In this document: positions 7,107 through 14,748 of the stretch, one piece after another
How positions within the stretch are numbered: the stretch's first letter is position 1
How the letters are laid out: the number at the start of each line of letters is the position of its first letter
NCBI GenBank assembly: GCA_002363035.1
Contig: DEWA01000010.1
Location: forward strand, 1-15,983
Direction: 5' to 3'
DNA length: 15,983 nt
Source of the DNA: Verrucomicrobia bacterium UBA3222
GTDB taxonomy: Bacteria; Verrucomicrobiota; Verrucomicrobiia; Opitutales; UBA9783
Notes under the pieces: generated by a model
Databases searched by the model: none
Told to the model about the DNA's origin: nothing
What the model saw: the letters and a program-made list of their open reading frames with translations, nothing else
Translations under genes and position numbers: made by a program

Positions 7107-7133
7107 GGAGAATTTTAAACATATCAATTCTCC
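7107..7133 (+). promoter_or_regulatory. Perfect 8-bp hairpin in the trpS leader
   Basis: GGAGAATT (7107-7114) and AATTCTCC (7126-7133) are exact reverse complements with an 11-base loop. The stem ends 47 bases before the trpS ATG at 7181. No T-box consensus and no tryptophan-rich leader peptide is visible, so the known trp or T-box mechanisms are not supported. The hairpin could be a 5'-UTR regulatory element or protein-binding site. Confidence 0.4.
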
Positions 7134-7180
7134 CCAAAAAATCCTTTGCCGCCTACTTCAAAACAACTTTTCATAAGAGT

Positions 7181-8188
7181 ATGTCGGAATCGAAAAAAGT
7201 TCTCTTAACGGGCGATCGCCCGACGGGTCCATTGCACTTGGGGCATTACGTCGGGTCGCTGCAAAATCGCGTTCAATTACAGCATGCCTGCGAGCAGTTT
7301 GTGATGATCGCCGACATGCAGGCGTTGACCGATTACTTTGAGCGTCCCGAGCATGTGGTCAAAAATGTCGCCGAAGTCGTTAAGGACTATCTGGCGGTTG
7401 GGATTGATCCGCAAAAAACGACAATTTTCATCCAGTCGCAAATCCCCGAGTTATGTGAATTGACGATGCTGTTGCTGAATTTGGTGACCACATCGCGCCT
7501 GCAGCGCAATCCGACGATTAAGAACGAAATTCAGCTGCGCGGGTTTGAGGAATCGATTCCGGCGGGTTTTTTGTGTTATCCCGTCAGCCAGGCGGCGGAT
7601 ATTACGCTGTTTCGTGCGACGCACGTTCCGGCGGGCGAGGACCAGGCGCCGATGATTGAGCAAACCAACGAACTGGTGCGGCGTTTTAATTATACCTACA
7701 AAACGGATTGTTTGCGCGAAGTTGAACTGATGCTGAGCAAAACGCCGCGTTTAATCGGCATTGACGGCAATGCAAAGGCTTCGAAGTCGCTCGGGAATGC
7801 GATTTTTTTGTCCGATTCCGCCGAAACGGTTCACGATAAGGTATTTTCGATGTACACGGATCCGAATCATATTCGCGTTTCCGATCCCGGCAAAACCGAA
7901 GGCAACGTGGTATTCGCTTACTTGGATGCGTTCGATCCCGATAAAGAGGAGGTTGAGTCTTTAAAAGCACAGTATCGCAAAGGCGGGCTGGGGGATATGA
8001 CGTTAAAACGTCGGTTGGATGAGATTTTGCAAACTTTACTGGCACCCGTTCGCGAGAAGCGCGCCGCCGTTACGGATAAAGAAGCCTTGGAGATTGCGAT
8101 TGAAGGGACGAAAAAGATGAAAACGATCGCGCAAAATACCATGGAAGCCGTTCGCAACGCGGTCGGGATTGTGTACCGCGCGGAGTGA
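7181..8188 (+). CDS. trpS: Tryptophanyl-tRNA synthetase
   Basis: 335 residues, matching the usual ~334 of bacterial TrpS. It charges tRNA-Trp with tryptophan using ATP. The class I signature HLGH is at residues 19-22 (PTGPLHLGHYVGSL) and the KMSKS loop reads KASKS at 199-203 (KASKSLGNAIFLSD). Other family blocks include IADMQALTDYF, QSQIPELCELTMLL, PVSQAADITLFRATHVPAGEDQ and RFNYTYKT. ATG 7181 is chosen because MSESKKVLLTGDRPTG aligns with known TrpS N-termini; the open frame extends back to 7052, but that extension has no family match. AAGAG just upstream is a weak ribosome site. It appears to stand alone, with 265 bases before it and about 118 after. Confidence 0.97.
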   Translation: MSESKKVLLTGDRPTGPLHLGHYVGSLQNRVQLQHACEQFVMIADMQALTDYFERPEHVVKNVAEVVKDYLAVGIDPQKTTIFIQSQIPELCELTMLLLNLVTTSRLQRNPTIKNEIQLRGFEESIPAGFLCYPVSQAADITLFRATHVPAGEDQAPMIEQTNELVRRFNYTYKTDCLREVELMLSKTPRLIGIDGNAKASKSLGNAIFLSDSAETVHDKVFSMYTDPNHIRVSDPGKTEGNVVFAYLDAFDPDKEEVESLKAQYRKGGLGDMTLKRRLDEILQTLLAPVREKRAAVTDKEALEIAIEGTKKMKTIAQNTMEAVRNAVGIVYRAE

Positions 8189-8270
8189 AGACCTATTGAG
8201 TAGACTGTTTCAAAAACAGAGAGTTGCCAGTGCATGCTTGTTTTGCTGCGGGAAAGACGGGTTAAAGCAT

Positions 8271-8297
8271 TTGACAGGCGGCGCGTGACTTTTTAGT
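8271..8297 (+). promoter_or_regulatory. Candidate promoter for the pilin-like gene
   Basis: A perfect -35 hexamer TTGACA is at 8271-8276. The -10 is poor: TTTAGT at 8292-8297 (15-base spacing) matches four of six positions. It lies just ahead of the ATG at 8307, after the trpS stop, where a new promoter would be expected. Confidence 0.3.
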
Positions 8298-8306
8298 GGT
8301 GAGATA

Positions 8307-8814
8307 ATGAAAAACGACACGGAAGTCGCTCGGTTTTTCGTTGATTGAGGTCGTCATTTGTCTGGCGGTTATGAGCGTGTCTCTCGGCGTTTCGCTTAAG
8401 GGTTATCAAATCGTTCTCCGTTGGTTGGATTATTGGAACCGAAGGGCGATTGCCTTTCCCATCGCAGATGCTTTTGAGGAGTATTACGAATACTACGGAA
8501 AGCATGCAAACGCCTTCCCGAAAAACAAGTGGTTTGATGTATCGTCCGGGAATTACTTTGTGCGTTTTATGGGAGTGATGTCCGATCGTCCGCCGATAGG
8601 TGCCAATCCGGAACGCATCGAATTTTACCGACCGACGGAGGAGCAGGCGCGGAACAAGAAAGTGCGCGGTCCGATTTATATTTATCTGAAAGACGAATGG
8701 ATCGCTCGATGTGACAATCTGATGTCGCAATTGAGTGAGTTGACGGGAGGGCGTTCCGTTCCCGTTCATGAAGTGGGTCGCGGCGAAGAGGTATTGTGGT
8801 TTGTGCCTTGGTAA
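8307..8814 (+). CDS. Type IV pilin/pseudopilin-like protein, start out of frame by one base
   Basis: The body frame ends at TAA 8812-8814 and reads back to KSLG/FSLIEVVICLAVMSVSLGV. That is a textbook prepilin-peptidase site (Gly -1, Phe +1, Glu +5) with a hydrophobic pilin helix. No start codon exists in that frame between the TGA at 8308-8310 and the TTG at 8341. The ATG at 8307, preceded by GGTGAG (8299-8304), is in another frame and stops at once (MKNDTEVARFFVD). Removing one A from the A5 run at 8310-8314 gives MKTTRKSLGFSLIEVV, a normal positively charged leader. So the gene carries a +1 A, by sequencing error, mutation or slippage. The mature part (~160 residues, with YYEYYG and GPIYIYLKDEW) is otherwise unrecognised. 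It could be a type II secretion pseudopilin or a minor pilin; no partner genes are nearby. Confidence 0.72.
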
Positions 8815-8880
8815 TTCGACGAGACGGTTTACGATGGGTGCACGGCGTAAAAGGTTCTTCGAATGTCTGATGTTTGTTTT

Positions 8881-8910
8881 TTGTCCGCTTTCCTCACGGT
8901 AAAATATAAA
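8881..8910 (+). promoter_or_regulatory. Candidate promoter for pyrG
   Basis: TTGTCC (8881-8886) and TATAAA (8905-8910) are separated by 18 bases, in the spacer before pyrG. A TAAAAT (8900-8905) overlaps it. Transcription would start near 8917, about 45 bases before the pyrG ATG. The match is fair and unproven. Confidence 0.4.
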
Positions 8911-8961
8911 AAACCTTGCACACAAAAACGTCGGGCATCAATTTGAGATCGTAGGCGCGGC

Positions 8962-10566
8962 ATGAAGTTTGTTTTTATCACGGGTGGCGTTGTGTCATCG
9001 CTCGGGAAGGGGCTGACGGCGGCTTCGATCGGGGCGCTGCTGGAAGCGCAGGGGTTAAAGGTCGGGATGCTGAAAATGGATCCCTACTTAAATGTCGACC
9101 CGGGTACGATGAATCCCTGTCAGCACGGCGAAGTTTATGTGTTGGAAGACGGCGCGGAAACGGATTTGGATTTGGGGCATTACGAACGCTTTACGCACGC
9201 GAAATTGACGCGCAACAACAGCGTAACGTCGGGAAAGATTTACGAAGCGATTTTGCGAAAGGAGCGCGAAGGTTCCTATTTGGGGAAAACCGTGCAGGTC
9301 ATTCCGCATGTGACGGACGAAATCAAGCGCCGCATTGCGCTTTGTGCGTCGGAGGATATCGATGTGCTGATCGTCGAAATCGGCGGTGTGGTCGGTGATA
9401 TCGAAGGACTCCCGTACCTGGAAGCGTTGCGTCAGTTGGCGCAGGAACAGGGGCGGAACAATGCGGTGTTCGTCCATTTGACGTTGCTGGTGTATTTGCG
9501 GGTGTCGTCGGAACTGAAAACAAAGCCCTCCCAGCAGAGCGTTGCCAAACTGCGCGAAATCGGATTGCAACTGGATATTTTGGTTTGCCGCACGGAAGTG
9601 CCGATGGAGGAAAGCGTTCGCGAAAAGTTAAGTTTATTTTGCAATGTTTCGACGGAAGCCGTCGTTGAGGAACGCGATGTGGAAGTTTCAACCTATGAAC
9701 TGCCGCTTCTTTTGCATCAACAGCACCTGGATAAGTTATTATTATCCCGCCTGGGTTTGCCGTACGTCGAAAAGCCGCTTTCGGTGTGGGAGGACGTCAA
9801 TCGGCGCATTCGTTTCCCGAAAACAACCGTTACCATCGGTCTTGTCGGAAAATATACCGACATTCCCGACGCTTACAAATCCGTCCGTGAGGCGTTGGCG
9901 CACGCGGGCATTGAAAATCAATGCAAAGTCGATATTCGAACCGTCGAAGCGGAAGTGTTGGAAGCGGACGGATGGGAAGAAAAATTGTCGGATGTGTGCG
10001 GAATTTTGGTGCCGGGCGGGTTCGGATTGCGCGGTTTGGAAGGGAAAATGCGCGCGATCCGTTATGCGCGCGAACACAATTTGCCGTTTCTCGGCATTTG
10101 CCTCGGGATGCAACTGGCGGTGGTGGAATTTGCGCGCAACGTTTTGGGCTATGCGGATGCCTGCAGCACCGAAACCAACGTCCCGACGACGCACCCCGTG
10201 ATCGATTTGATGGAGGCGCAAAAGAAGGTTTCGTGCAAAGGCGGTACCATGCGTTTGGGAGCGGAACCCTGCGTTTTGGCACCGAACAGCCGCATTCGGG
10301 AACTGTACGGCAAGGAACGCATTTCGGAACGTCACCGCCATCGGTACGAATTTAACGATACCTATGCGCAGGCGTTCGAAGAGAAGGGATTGCGTTTGGT
10401 CGGGCGACATGAACGGTTGAATATCGTCGAAGCGGTGGAGTTGCCGAGCCATCCGTGGTTCATCGGCGTTCAATTCCATCCGGAGTTTCAATCGAAGCCG
10501 CATCGTCCGCATCCGCTGTTTGTCGGTTTCGTAAAGGCGAGCCTTGCGCATCAAAAACGGGGTTGA
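8962..10566 (+). CDS. pyrG: CTP synthase (glutamine-hydrolysing)
   Basis: 534 residues (E. coli PyrG 545). It makes CTP from UTP using ATP and glutamine-derived ammonia. The synthetase domain begins [20 protein letters not shown] with the P-loop, followed by [13 protein letters not shown] and [23 protein letters not shown]. The middle block [21 protein letters not shown] matches the family, and the usual Pro in the preceding HLTLVPY stretch is Val here. The C-terminal class I amidotransferase has LGICLGMQ with nucleophile Cys380 and GVQFHPEFQ with His506 and Glu508, so glutaminase activity looks intact. ATG 8962 gives the standard N-terminus. It probably leads a cluster with the lipoprotein gene, lpxK and holA, which follow closely. 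Confidence 0.98.
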   Translation: MKFVFITGGVVSSLGKGLTAASIGALLEAQGLKVGMLKMDPYLNVDPGTMNPCQHGEVYVLEDGAETDLDLGHYERFTHAKLTRNNSVTSGKIYEAILRKEREGSYLGKTVQVIPHVTDEIKRRIALCASEDIDVLIVEIGGVVGDIEGLPYLEALRQLAQEQGRNNAVFVHLTLLVYLRVSSELKTKPSQQSVAKLREIGLQLDILVCRTEVPMEESVREKLSLFCNVSTEAVVEERDVEVSTYELPLLLHQQHLDKLLLSRLGLPYVEKPLSVWEDVNRRIRFPKTTVTIGLVGKYTDIPDAYKSVREALAHAGIENQCKVDIRTVEAEVLEADGWEEKLSDVCGILVPGGFGLRGLEGKMRAIRYAREHNLPFLGICLGMQLAVVEFARNVLGYADACSTETNVPTTHPVIDLMEAQKKVSCKGGTMRLGAEPCVLAPNSRIRELYGKERISERHRHRYEFNDTYAQAFEEKGLRLVGRHERLNIVEAVELPSHPWFIGVQFHPEFQSKPHRPHPLFVGFVKASLAHQKRG

Positions 10567-10590
10567 AAAGCGGACGTTTCGGGCTAAAAT
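10563..10590 (+). promoter_or_regulatory. Candidate internal promoter for the Pal-like gene
   Basis: TTGAAA (10563-10568) and TAAAAT (10585-10590), separated by 16 bases, make a good sigma-70-type promoter that overlaps the pyrG stop. Transcription would begin about 10597, next to the ATG at 10598, which predicts an almost leaderless mRNA. Confidence 0.4.
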
Positions 10591-10597
10591 TAAGGTG

Positions 10598-11134
10598 ATG
10601 AGACGCTTCTTTTTTCCGTTCTTATTGCTCTTGGGCGGCTGTTCGTGGTTTAAAACCTCAACCGAACCGAATCCGCGCTTGTCGGATACCGTTGTTGAGC
10701 TTTCGAAGCCAAATGAAAGGGAGTCTTCGATGACGGCGGATACGCAGGAGGTCATTGTGACGGAGGAGACGCCGCCGTGGTATGGTTTATACGACGAAAA
10801 AGATGTGATCGGTCGGATTTTTTTCGAGTTCGACAGTTCGGTTGTTTCGGAGCGCGATCGGGCGTTTTTAAGAAACAAAATTGTTCCGTTACTTCAAAAG
10901 AATCCGCAACAACGTTTGTTGCTGGCGGGATATGCCGATTGGTACGGCGAGGATGTGTACAATCAGAACATCGGGACGCGACGGGCGCAACAGGTCGCGG
11001 ACGTTTTGATGTCTTTTGGAGTTGCATCCGATCGCCTGGACATGATCACCTTGGGTAATCGTGAGGCGACGCGCGGTATCAATAAAGAGGATGCCGTAAA
11101 GGATCGCCGTTGCGATATTGTACTTCTGCATTAA
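10598..11134 (+). CDS. Pal/OmpA-family peptidoglycan-associated lipoprotein
   Basis: 178 residues from ATG 10598 (GTG at 10595 is also in frame). The signal peptide RRFFFPFLLLLGGC ends in a lipobox-like LGGC with Cys15, so the mature protein is probably lipidated and placed in the outer membrane. Residues about 70-178 are an OmpA C-terminal domain that binds peptidoglycan: IFFEFDSSVVSERDRAFL, LLLAGYADWYGEDVYNQNIGTRRAQQVADVL and KDRRCDIVLL. Between them is a short acidic linker. It resembles Pal of the Tol-Pal system, but no tol genes are in view, so it is called Pal-like only. It lies 31 bases after pyrG and 9 bases before lpxK. It has no clear Shine-Dalgarno at normal spacing; GGTG sits directly against the start. 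Confidence 0.85.
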   Translation: MRRFFFPFLLLLGGCSWFKTSTEPNPRLSDTVVELSKPNERESSMTADTQEVIVTEETPPWYGLYDEKDVIGRIFFEFDSSVVSERDRAFLRNKIVPLLQKNPQQRLLLAGYADWYGEDVYNQNIGTRRAQQVADVLMSFGVASDRLDMITLGNREATRGINKEDAVKDRRCDIVLLH

Positions 11135-11143
11135 CCGTGCTCC

Positions 11144-12331
11144 GTGAAATCTTTCTTCGCGCTGCGACGTTGGAAGCAATCCGTCGAGGAGTACATTAAG
11201 GAGTTGTTGTATCGTCCGCCGAAGGATAAAAAAGCGGCGTGCGTGGCGTTTTTTTTTCGCGCGTTATCGCTTGTTTTCGGCGGAATTGTTTTTTTGCGGG
11301 AGAAACTGTACAAAAATCGTTTACTAAAAGATCATCCGCTCGGTTGTCGTGTGATTGTGGTCGGAAATTTGACGGTCGGAGGGACGGGAAAGACGCCGGT
11401 GGTGGAAAAGTTGGCGCGCTTGTTGCAAAATCGTGGGCGCAAGGTCGCGATTTTGAGCCGCGGCTACAAAAGCAAAGCTGAGCCTTGGTGGAAGAAGAGC
11501 TGGCATTGGTTGGTGCATACCGATCCGTGTCCGCCGAAGGTGGTGAGTGACGGCGTGCGTTGTTTGTTGCCGTATGAAACGGCGGGCGACGAACCGTTGC
11601 TGTTGGCGAAAAATTTGCCCGGCGTATGTGTGGTGGTCGATAAGGATCGCGTGAAAGCGGGGCAGTACGCGATCGAGAAATTCGGATGTGACCTGCTGTT
11701 GTTGGACGACGGTTTCCAGTATTTTCGTCTGAAAGGCGCGTCCTACATTGTGTTAATCGACGCGACCAATCCGTTCGGGAACGGGCATATCCTGCCGCGC
11801 GGTATTTTACGTGAACCCATGAACCGCTTAAGGCGTGCGCAGTTTGTCGTTTTTACCAAGAGCGATCGGGTTTCGGCGGCGGATCTGAAAAATTTGGAGC
11901 AACGGGTGCGATGTTTTAACGAAAAGGTACCGATTTTCTTTTGCAAACACGTCCCGAAATATCTGCAGGTCGTCAACGGTAGCGAACGGTTGGAATTATC
12001 TTCGTTAAACGGTCGTCGGGTGGCGGCGTTAAGCGGTATCGCATCGCCGCGGTCGTTCGAACAGTCGTTGGAAGATAACGGTGCAAACGTAGCGTACGGG
12101 AAGCATTTCTTGGATCATCACGGCTATTCGGAAGAAGATTTGAGCGAATTTTTTTCGGAAGCGAAGCGTGCCGATGCCGATGCGGTGATCACGACGGAAA
12201 AGGATGCGGTTCGCATTTCGACCACTTCGTTTGAGTTGCCGTTTTACTTTTTGCGCATGGAAATCGAGTGGATGGGGAACGGTGATCCGTTCGAAAGGAT
12301 TTTGCAACAATTATCAATACGGTCGGAATGA
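11144..12331 (+). CDS. lpxK: Tetraacyldisaccharide 4'-kinase (lipid A synthesis)
   Basis: 395 residues, longer than E. coli LpxK (328), mostly through extra N-terminal sequence and an insert near residues 110-130. It phosphorylates the lipid A disaccharide at the inner membrane. The P-loop is [11 protein letters not shown] with Lys83, preceded by a hydrophobic N-terminal helix ([16 protein letters not shown]) that fits membrane association. Other family blocks are [49 protein letters not shown] and [12 protein letters not shown]. The usual DDGxQH carries Tyr in place of His. It begins at GTG 11144; no in-frame ATG of the right length exists upstream. The C-terminus overlaps holA by four bases. 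Presence of LpxK is strong evidence for a lipid A outer membrane. Confidence 0.95.
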   Translation: MKSFFALRRWKQSVEEYIKELLYRPPKDKKAACVAFFFRALSLVFGGIVFLREKLYKNRLLKDHPLGCRVIVVGNLTVGGTGKTPVVEKLARLLQNRGRKVAILSRGYKSKAEPWWKKSWHWLVHTDPCPPKVVSDGVRCLLPYETAGDEPLLLAKNLPGVCVVVDKDRVKAGQYAIEKFGCDLLLLDDGFQYFRLKGASYIVLIDATNPFGNGHILPRGILREPMNRLRRAQFVVFTKSDRVSAADLKNLEQRVRCFNEKVPIFFCKHVPKYLQVVNGSERLELSSLNGRRVAALSGIASPRSFEQSLEDNGANVAYGKHFLDHHGYSEEDLSEFFSEAKRADADAVITTEKDAVRISTTSFELPFYFLRMEIEWMGNGDPFERILQQLSIRSE

Positions 12332-13362
12332 AGGAGCGGATTTGGTTTATTTTCGGAGCGGATGAGTTTTTTGTCGAACTCAGGGCAAAGAAGTGTATTG
12401 AAGAACAAACGCAGGGCTTTTCGTTGGAGACGATCGACGGAACTGTCAACACGATTGCCGATTTAAAGCAGGTTGTCGATCGGGTTGTTGAAGCATTGCA
12501 GACGGCGGATTTTTTTACGCCGAACAAATGCGTTTGGTTGCGTGCGACCAATCTGTTCGGTAGCGGTTCGCCGGCAACGACCGAAGGCGGGCAGGGGAGT
12601 ATCGAAAAATTTTTATCCGTCCTGCAACGATTACCTTTGGGAACGTGTTTAGTGATTTCCGCTTCGCCGGTCGATAAGCGCATGCGTTTGTTTAAAACCG
12701 TTCAATCGCTGGCGACGTGCGAAGAAATGGAGGAAAAACAGTCGGAAGCCTATCTGCGGTTTCTGATAAAGAAATTGTGCAAAGAGCAGGGCGTGACGAT
12801 TGAAGCCGACGCCTGCGAATTGTTGTTTCAAAAAATGAACCGACAACCGCGCGCGATCGCCAACGAGTTTGAAAAACTGGCGTGTGTGAAGCAGTGGAGC
12901 GGCTCTGTTACGCTTGAAGATGTGCAAATGTACACGCCGACGCTGATGAATAACGAATTTTTCGAACCCGTTGAAGCGTTTTATGCCAAAGACGCGACGC
13001 GTTACGTTCGCAGTTTGCGTCAACATTTTATTCTCAACAAAGAAATGCGCAGTGTTTGGACAATGTTCCAAAATCGCAATCGGCTTCTCATTCAATCGGC
13101 GACGTTAAAGTTGCCTTCCGTTTCGAAGATAACGCTTGATAAAGCGTATGCGTCATACGCAGATGATTTCGGTGCGGTGGAGGACAAGAATACGTTTTGT
13201 ATTTTTTCGCAAAATCCCTGGTATGTGAGCCGTCTGAAGTCCTCTTTTTCGTTGCCGACGTTGTTGGATATCCAAGAGGAATTGGTATCGATTTTTGACA
13301 AAACCTTATCGTACCCGAAGCAGGCGTGCGCTTGGATGGAAGCACTGGTGCGGTTCTTTTAA
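12328..13362 (+). CDS. holA: DNA polymerase III, delta subunit (clamp loader)
   Basis: 344 residues, the same size as E. coli HolA (343). Delta opens the sliding clamp ring in the clamp-loader complex. The start [25 protein letters not shown] matches the conserved Y/F-x-GxDEFL... N-terminus of HolA, followed by a segment about the clamp-binding strand (FFTPNKCVWLRATNLFG). The middle contains YLRFLIKKLCKEQGVTIEADACELLFQKMNRQPRAIANEFEKLA, a HolA hallmark region with the ...EL.KL pattern. Sequence identity to well-known HolA proteins looks low, so the call rests on pattern, length and order. It starts at an ATG overlapping the lpxK stop (ATGA), implying translational coupling. Its stop is followed by a 157-base spacer before pgk. 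Confidence 0.88.
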   Translation: MKERIWFIFGADEFFVELRAKKCIEEQTQGFSLETIDGTVNTIADLKQVVDRVVEALQTADFFTPNKCVWLRATNLFGSGSPATTEGGQGSIEKFLSVLQRLPLGTCLVISASPVDKRMRLFKTVQSLATCEEMEEKQSEAYLRFLIKKLCKEQGVTIEADACELLFQKMNRQPRAIANEFEKLACVKQWSGSVTLEDVQMYTPTLMNNEFFEPVEAFYAKDATRYVRSLRQHFILNKEMRSVWTMFQNRNRLLIQSATLKLPSVSKITLDKAYASYADDFGAVEDKNTFCIFSQNPWYVSRLKSSFSLPTLLDIQEELVSIFDKTLSYPKQACAWMEALVRFF

Positions 13363-13397
13363 GGTTTGGCGGGGGTCGGTAAGACAATATAGTTTAT

Positions 13398-13409
13398 TTA
13401 TGTACATAA
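13398..13409. repeat. 12-bp palindrome TTATGTACATAA upstream of pgk
   Basis: TTATGTACATAA is its own reverse complement, in the 157-base spacer between holA and pgk, about 110 bases before the pgk ATG. It is AT-rich at the ends and could be a regulator site or chance. No known operator consensus (such as the FNR TTGAT-N4-ATCAA) matches. Confidence 0.3.
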
Positions 13410-13504
13410 GTTTTTGTATTCGTTTTGATGTTTAGAGATGGTATGAAAAACTTTCCGAAATCTCAATCCAACGGCGAAATTTGCTTTTTAAAAATAACGA
13501 AGCT

Positions 13505-13520
13505 TGCTATCATAAAATCA
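13505..13520 (+). promoter_or_regulatory. Extended -10 promoter at the pgk start (probable leaderless)
   Basis: TGC-TATCAT is an extended -10 pattern (TG at 13505-13506, hexamer 13508-13513), and TAAAAT overlaps it at 13513-13518. The expected transcription start, seven bases after the hexamer, is 13520, the A of the pgk ATG. No good -35 sits at 16-18 bases, which extended -10 promoters tolerate. Confidence 0.4.
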
Positions 13521-14716
13521 TGGACGGTATCAAGTCGGTTCGGGAATTGGCGGTCGAAAAAAAGCGTGTTTTTGTGCGTGTGGATTTCAATGTGCCGTTG
13601 GATAAAAACGGAAACGTGACGGATGATACGCGCATCGCGGCGGCGTTGCCGACGATACAATACCTGTTGGAGCAGGGTGCGAAGGTCATTCTGGCGAGCC
13701 ATTTGGGGCGTCCGAAAGGGAAGCGCGACATGCAGTATTCGCTACAGCCCGTGGCGCGTATTTTGGCGACGCGCCTCAATCAGCCGGTTTTGCTCCTGGA
13801 CGATTGCGTCGGCAAAGATGCGGAACAGGCGGTGACGGATATGGCGGAAAATTCCGTTGTTTTGTTGGAAAATCTGCGTTTTCATCCCGAAGAAGAGGCG
13901 AATGACGAAGCATTTTCCAAGCAACTGGCGGCGTTGGCGGATGTTTATGTCAACGATGCGTTCGGAACAATGCACCGTGCGCACGCGTCGACGGCGGGGA
14001 TGGTTCCCTTTGTGTCGCAAAAGGCGGCGGGATTTCTGGTCGAAAAGGAGTTAAATTTTCTGAAGGAAAAAATCGATGTTCCGCAACATCCCTTTTGCGT
14101 GGTGTTGGGCGGCGCGAAAGTGAGCGATAAAATCGGCGTGATTGAGGCACTTTTGGAGAAAGCCGATCAAATTCTCATCGGCGGCGGCATGAGTTTTACA
14201 TTTGCGTTGGCGCAGGGGAAAAATATCGGCAACAGTTTGGCGGAACCCGACAAGGTTGAACTTGCGAAAGAGCTGTTGGAAAAGGCGAAGGTGCGCGGCG
14301 TTGATTTGCATCTGCCGACGGATGTGGTTGCTTCCGATGCCGTTGATATGAAAGCGCGCACCCTTGGAACAACGAAAATTTTTGAAGGCAACATCGATGA
14401 CGGTTGGCAGGGTGTGGACATCGGGTCGAAGACCGTCGAAGATTACGCGTCGTGTATTCGATCTGCAAAGACGGTTTTTTGGAACGGACCGATGGGAATT
14501 TTTGAAATTCAAGCTTCCGCCGAAGGTTCTTTTCGCATTGCGCAGGCGTTGGCGGCGTGCGAAGGCACAACCATTGTCGGCGGCGGCGACTGCGTGAAGG
14601 CGGTGAAACAGAGCGGTTGCGCGGAGGATATTACATTTCTCAGTACGGGAGGCGGCGCAAGTTTAAAGCTGTTGGAAGGGAAACCGCTCCCGGGGTTGGA
14701 AGCATTGAAGCGATAA
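13520..14716 (+). CDS. pgk: Phosphoglycerate kinase
   Basis: 398 residues, the usual family size. It makes ATP from 1,3-bisphosphoglycerate in glycolysis. Substrate-binding motifs are present: RVDFNVP (residues 20-26), ILASHLGRPKG, VLLENLRFHPEEE and VNDAFGTMHRAHAST. The hinge and nucleotide side have CVVLGGAKVSDKIGV, FWNGPMGIFE and STGGGASLKLLEG. In the phosphate loop the usual GGGDS/T reads GGGDC with Cys358, an odd but probably tolerated change. The open frame extends 13 codons upstream to 13481, but ATG 13520 matches the family N-terminus. There is no Shine-Dalgarno before it. It is followed at 32 bases by tpiA and the two likely share a transcript. Confidence 0.98.
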   Translation: MDGIKSVRELAVEKKRVFVRVDFNVPLDKNGNVTDDTRIAAALPTIQYLLEQGAKVILASHLGRPKGKRDMQYSLQPVARILATRLNQPVLLLDDCVGKDAEQAVTDMAENSVVLLENLRFHPEEEANDEAFSKQLAALADVYVNDAFGTMHRAHASTAGMVPFVSQKAAGFLVEKELNFLKEKIDVPQHPFCVVLGGAKVSDKIGVIEALLEKADQILIGGGMSFTFALAQGKNIGNSLAEPDKVELAKELLEKAKVRGVDLHLPTDVVASDAVDMKARTLGTTKIFEGNIDDGWQGVDIGSKTVEDYASCIRSAKTVFWNGPMGIFEIQASAEGSFRIAQALAACEGTTIVGGGDCVKAVKQSGCAEDITFLSTGGGASLKLLEGKPLPGLEALKR

Positions 14717-14734
14717 ATTTTCCAATCCGGCCGA

Positions 14735-14748
14735 TATAAAAAGTACAC
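14735..14748 (+). promoter_or_regulatory. TATAAA box just ahead of tpiA
   Basis: TATAAA at 14735-14740 would place a transcription start near 14747, two bases before the tpiA ATG at 14749. No -35 is seen at the usual distance, and tpiA may simply be read through from pgk. Listed because the same close placement occurs at pgk and the Pal-like gene. Confidence 0.25.

Noticed and set aside
7052..7180. Longer TrpS starting at the TTG at 7052
   Set aside because: The 43 extra residues have no match to TrpS, and ATG 7181 gives the standard N-terminus and length.
6916..7180. T-box riboswitch or trp attenuator before trpS
   Set aside because: No T-box consensus, no specifier-type structure and no Trp-rich short leader peptide could be found.
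8334..8338. Repairing the pilin frame by removing a T from the T5 run instead of an A
   Set aside because: It would give EVAR/FSLIEV, lacking the Gly before the cleavage site and the basic leader; the A-run repair restores both.
9742..10878. 378-codon reverse-strand open frame over pyrG and the Pal-like gene
   Set aside because: It is antisense to well-identified genes, has no family motif and is rich in Arg/His/Gln/Asn, as expected from a shadow of coding sequence.
13425..13619. 64-codon frame overlapping the pgk start
   Set aside because: It overlaps the pgk coding sequence in another frame and has no motif or ribosome site.
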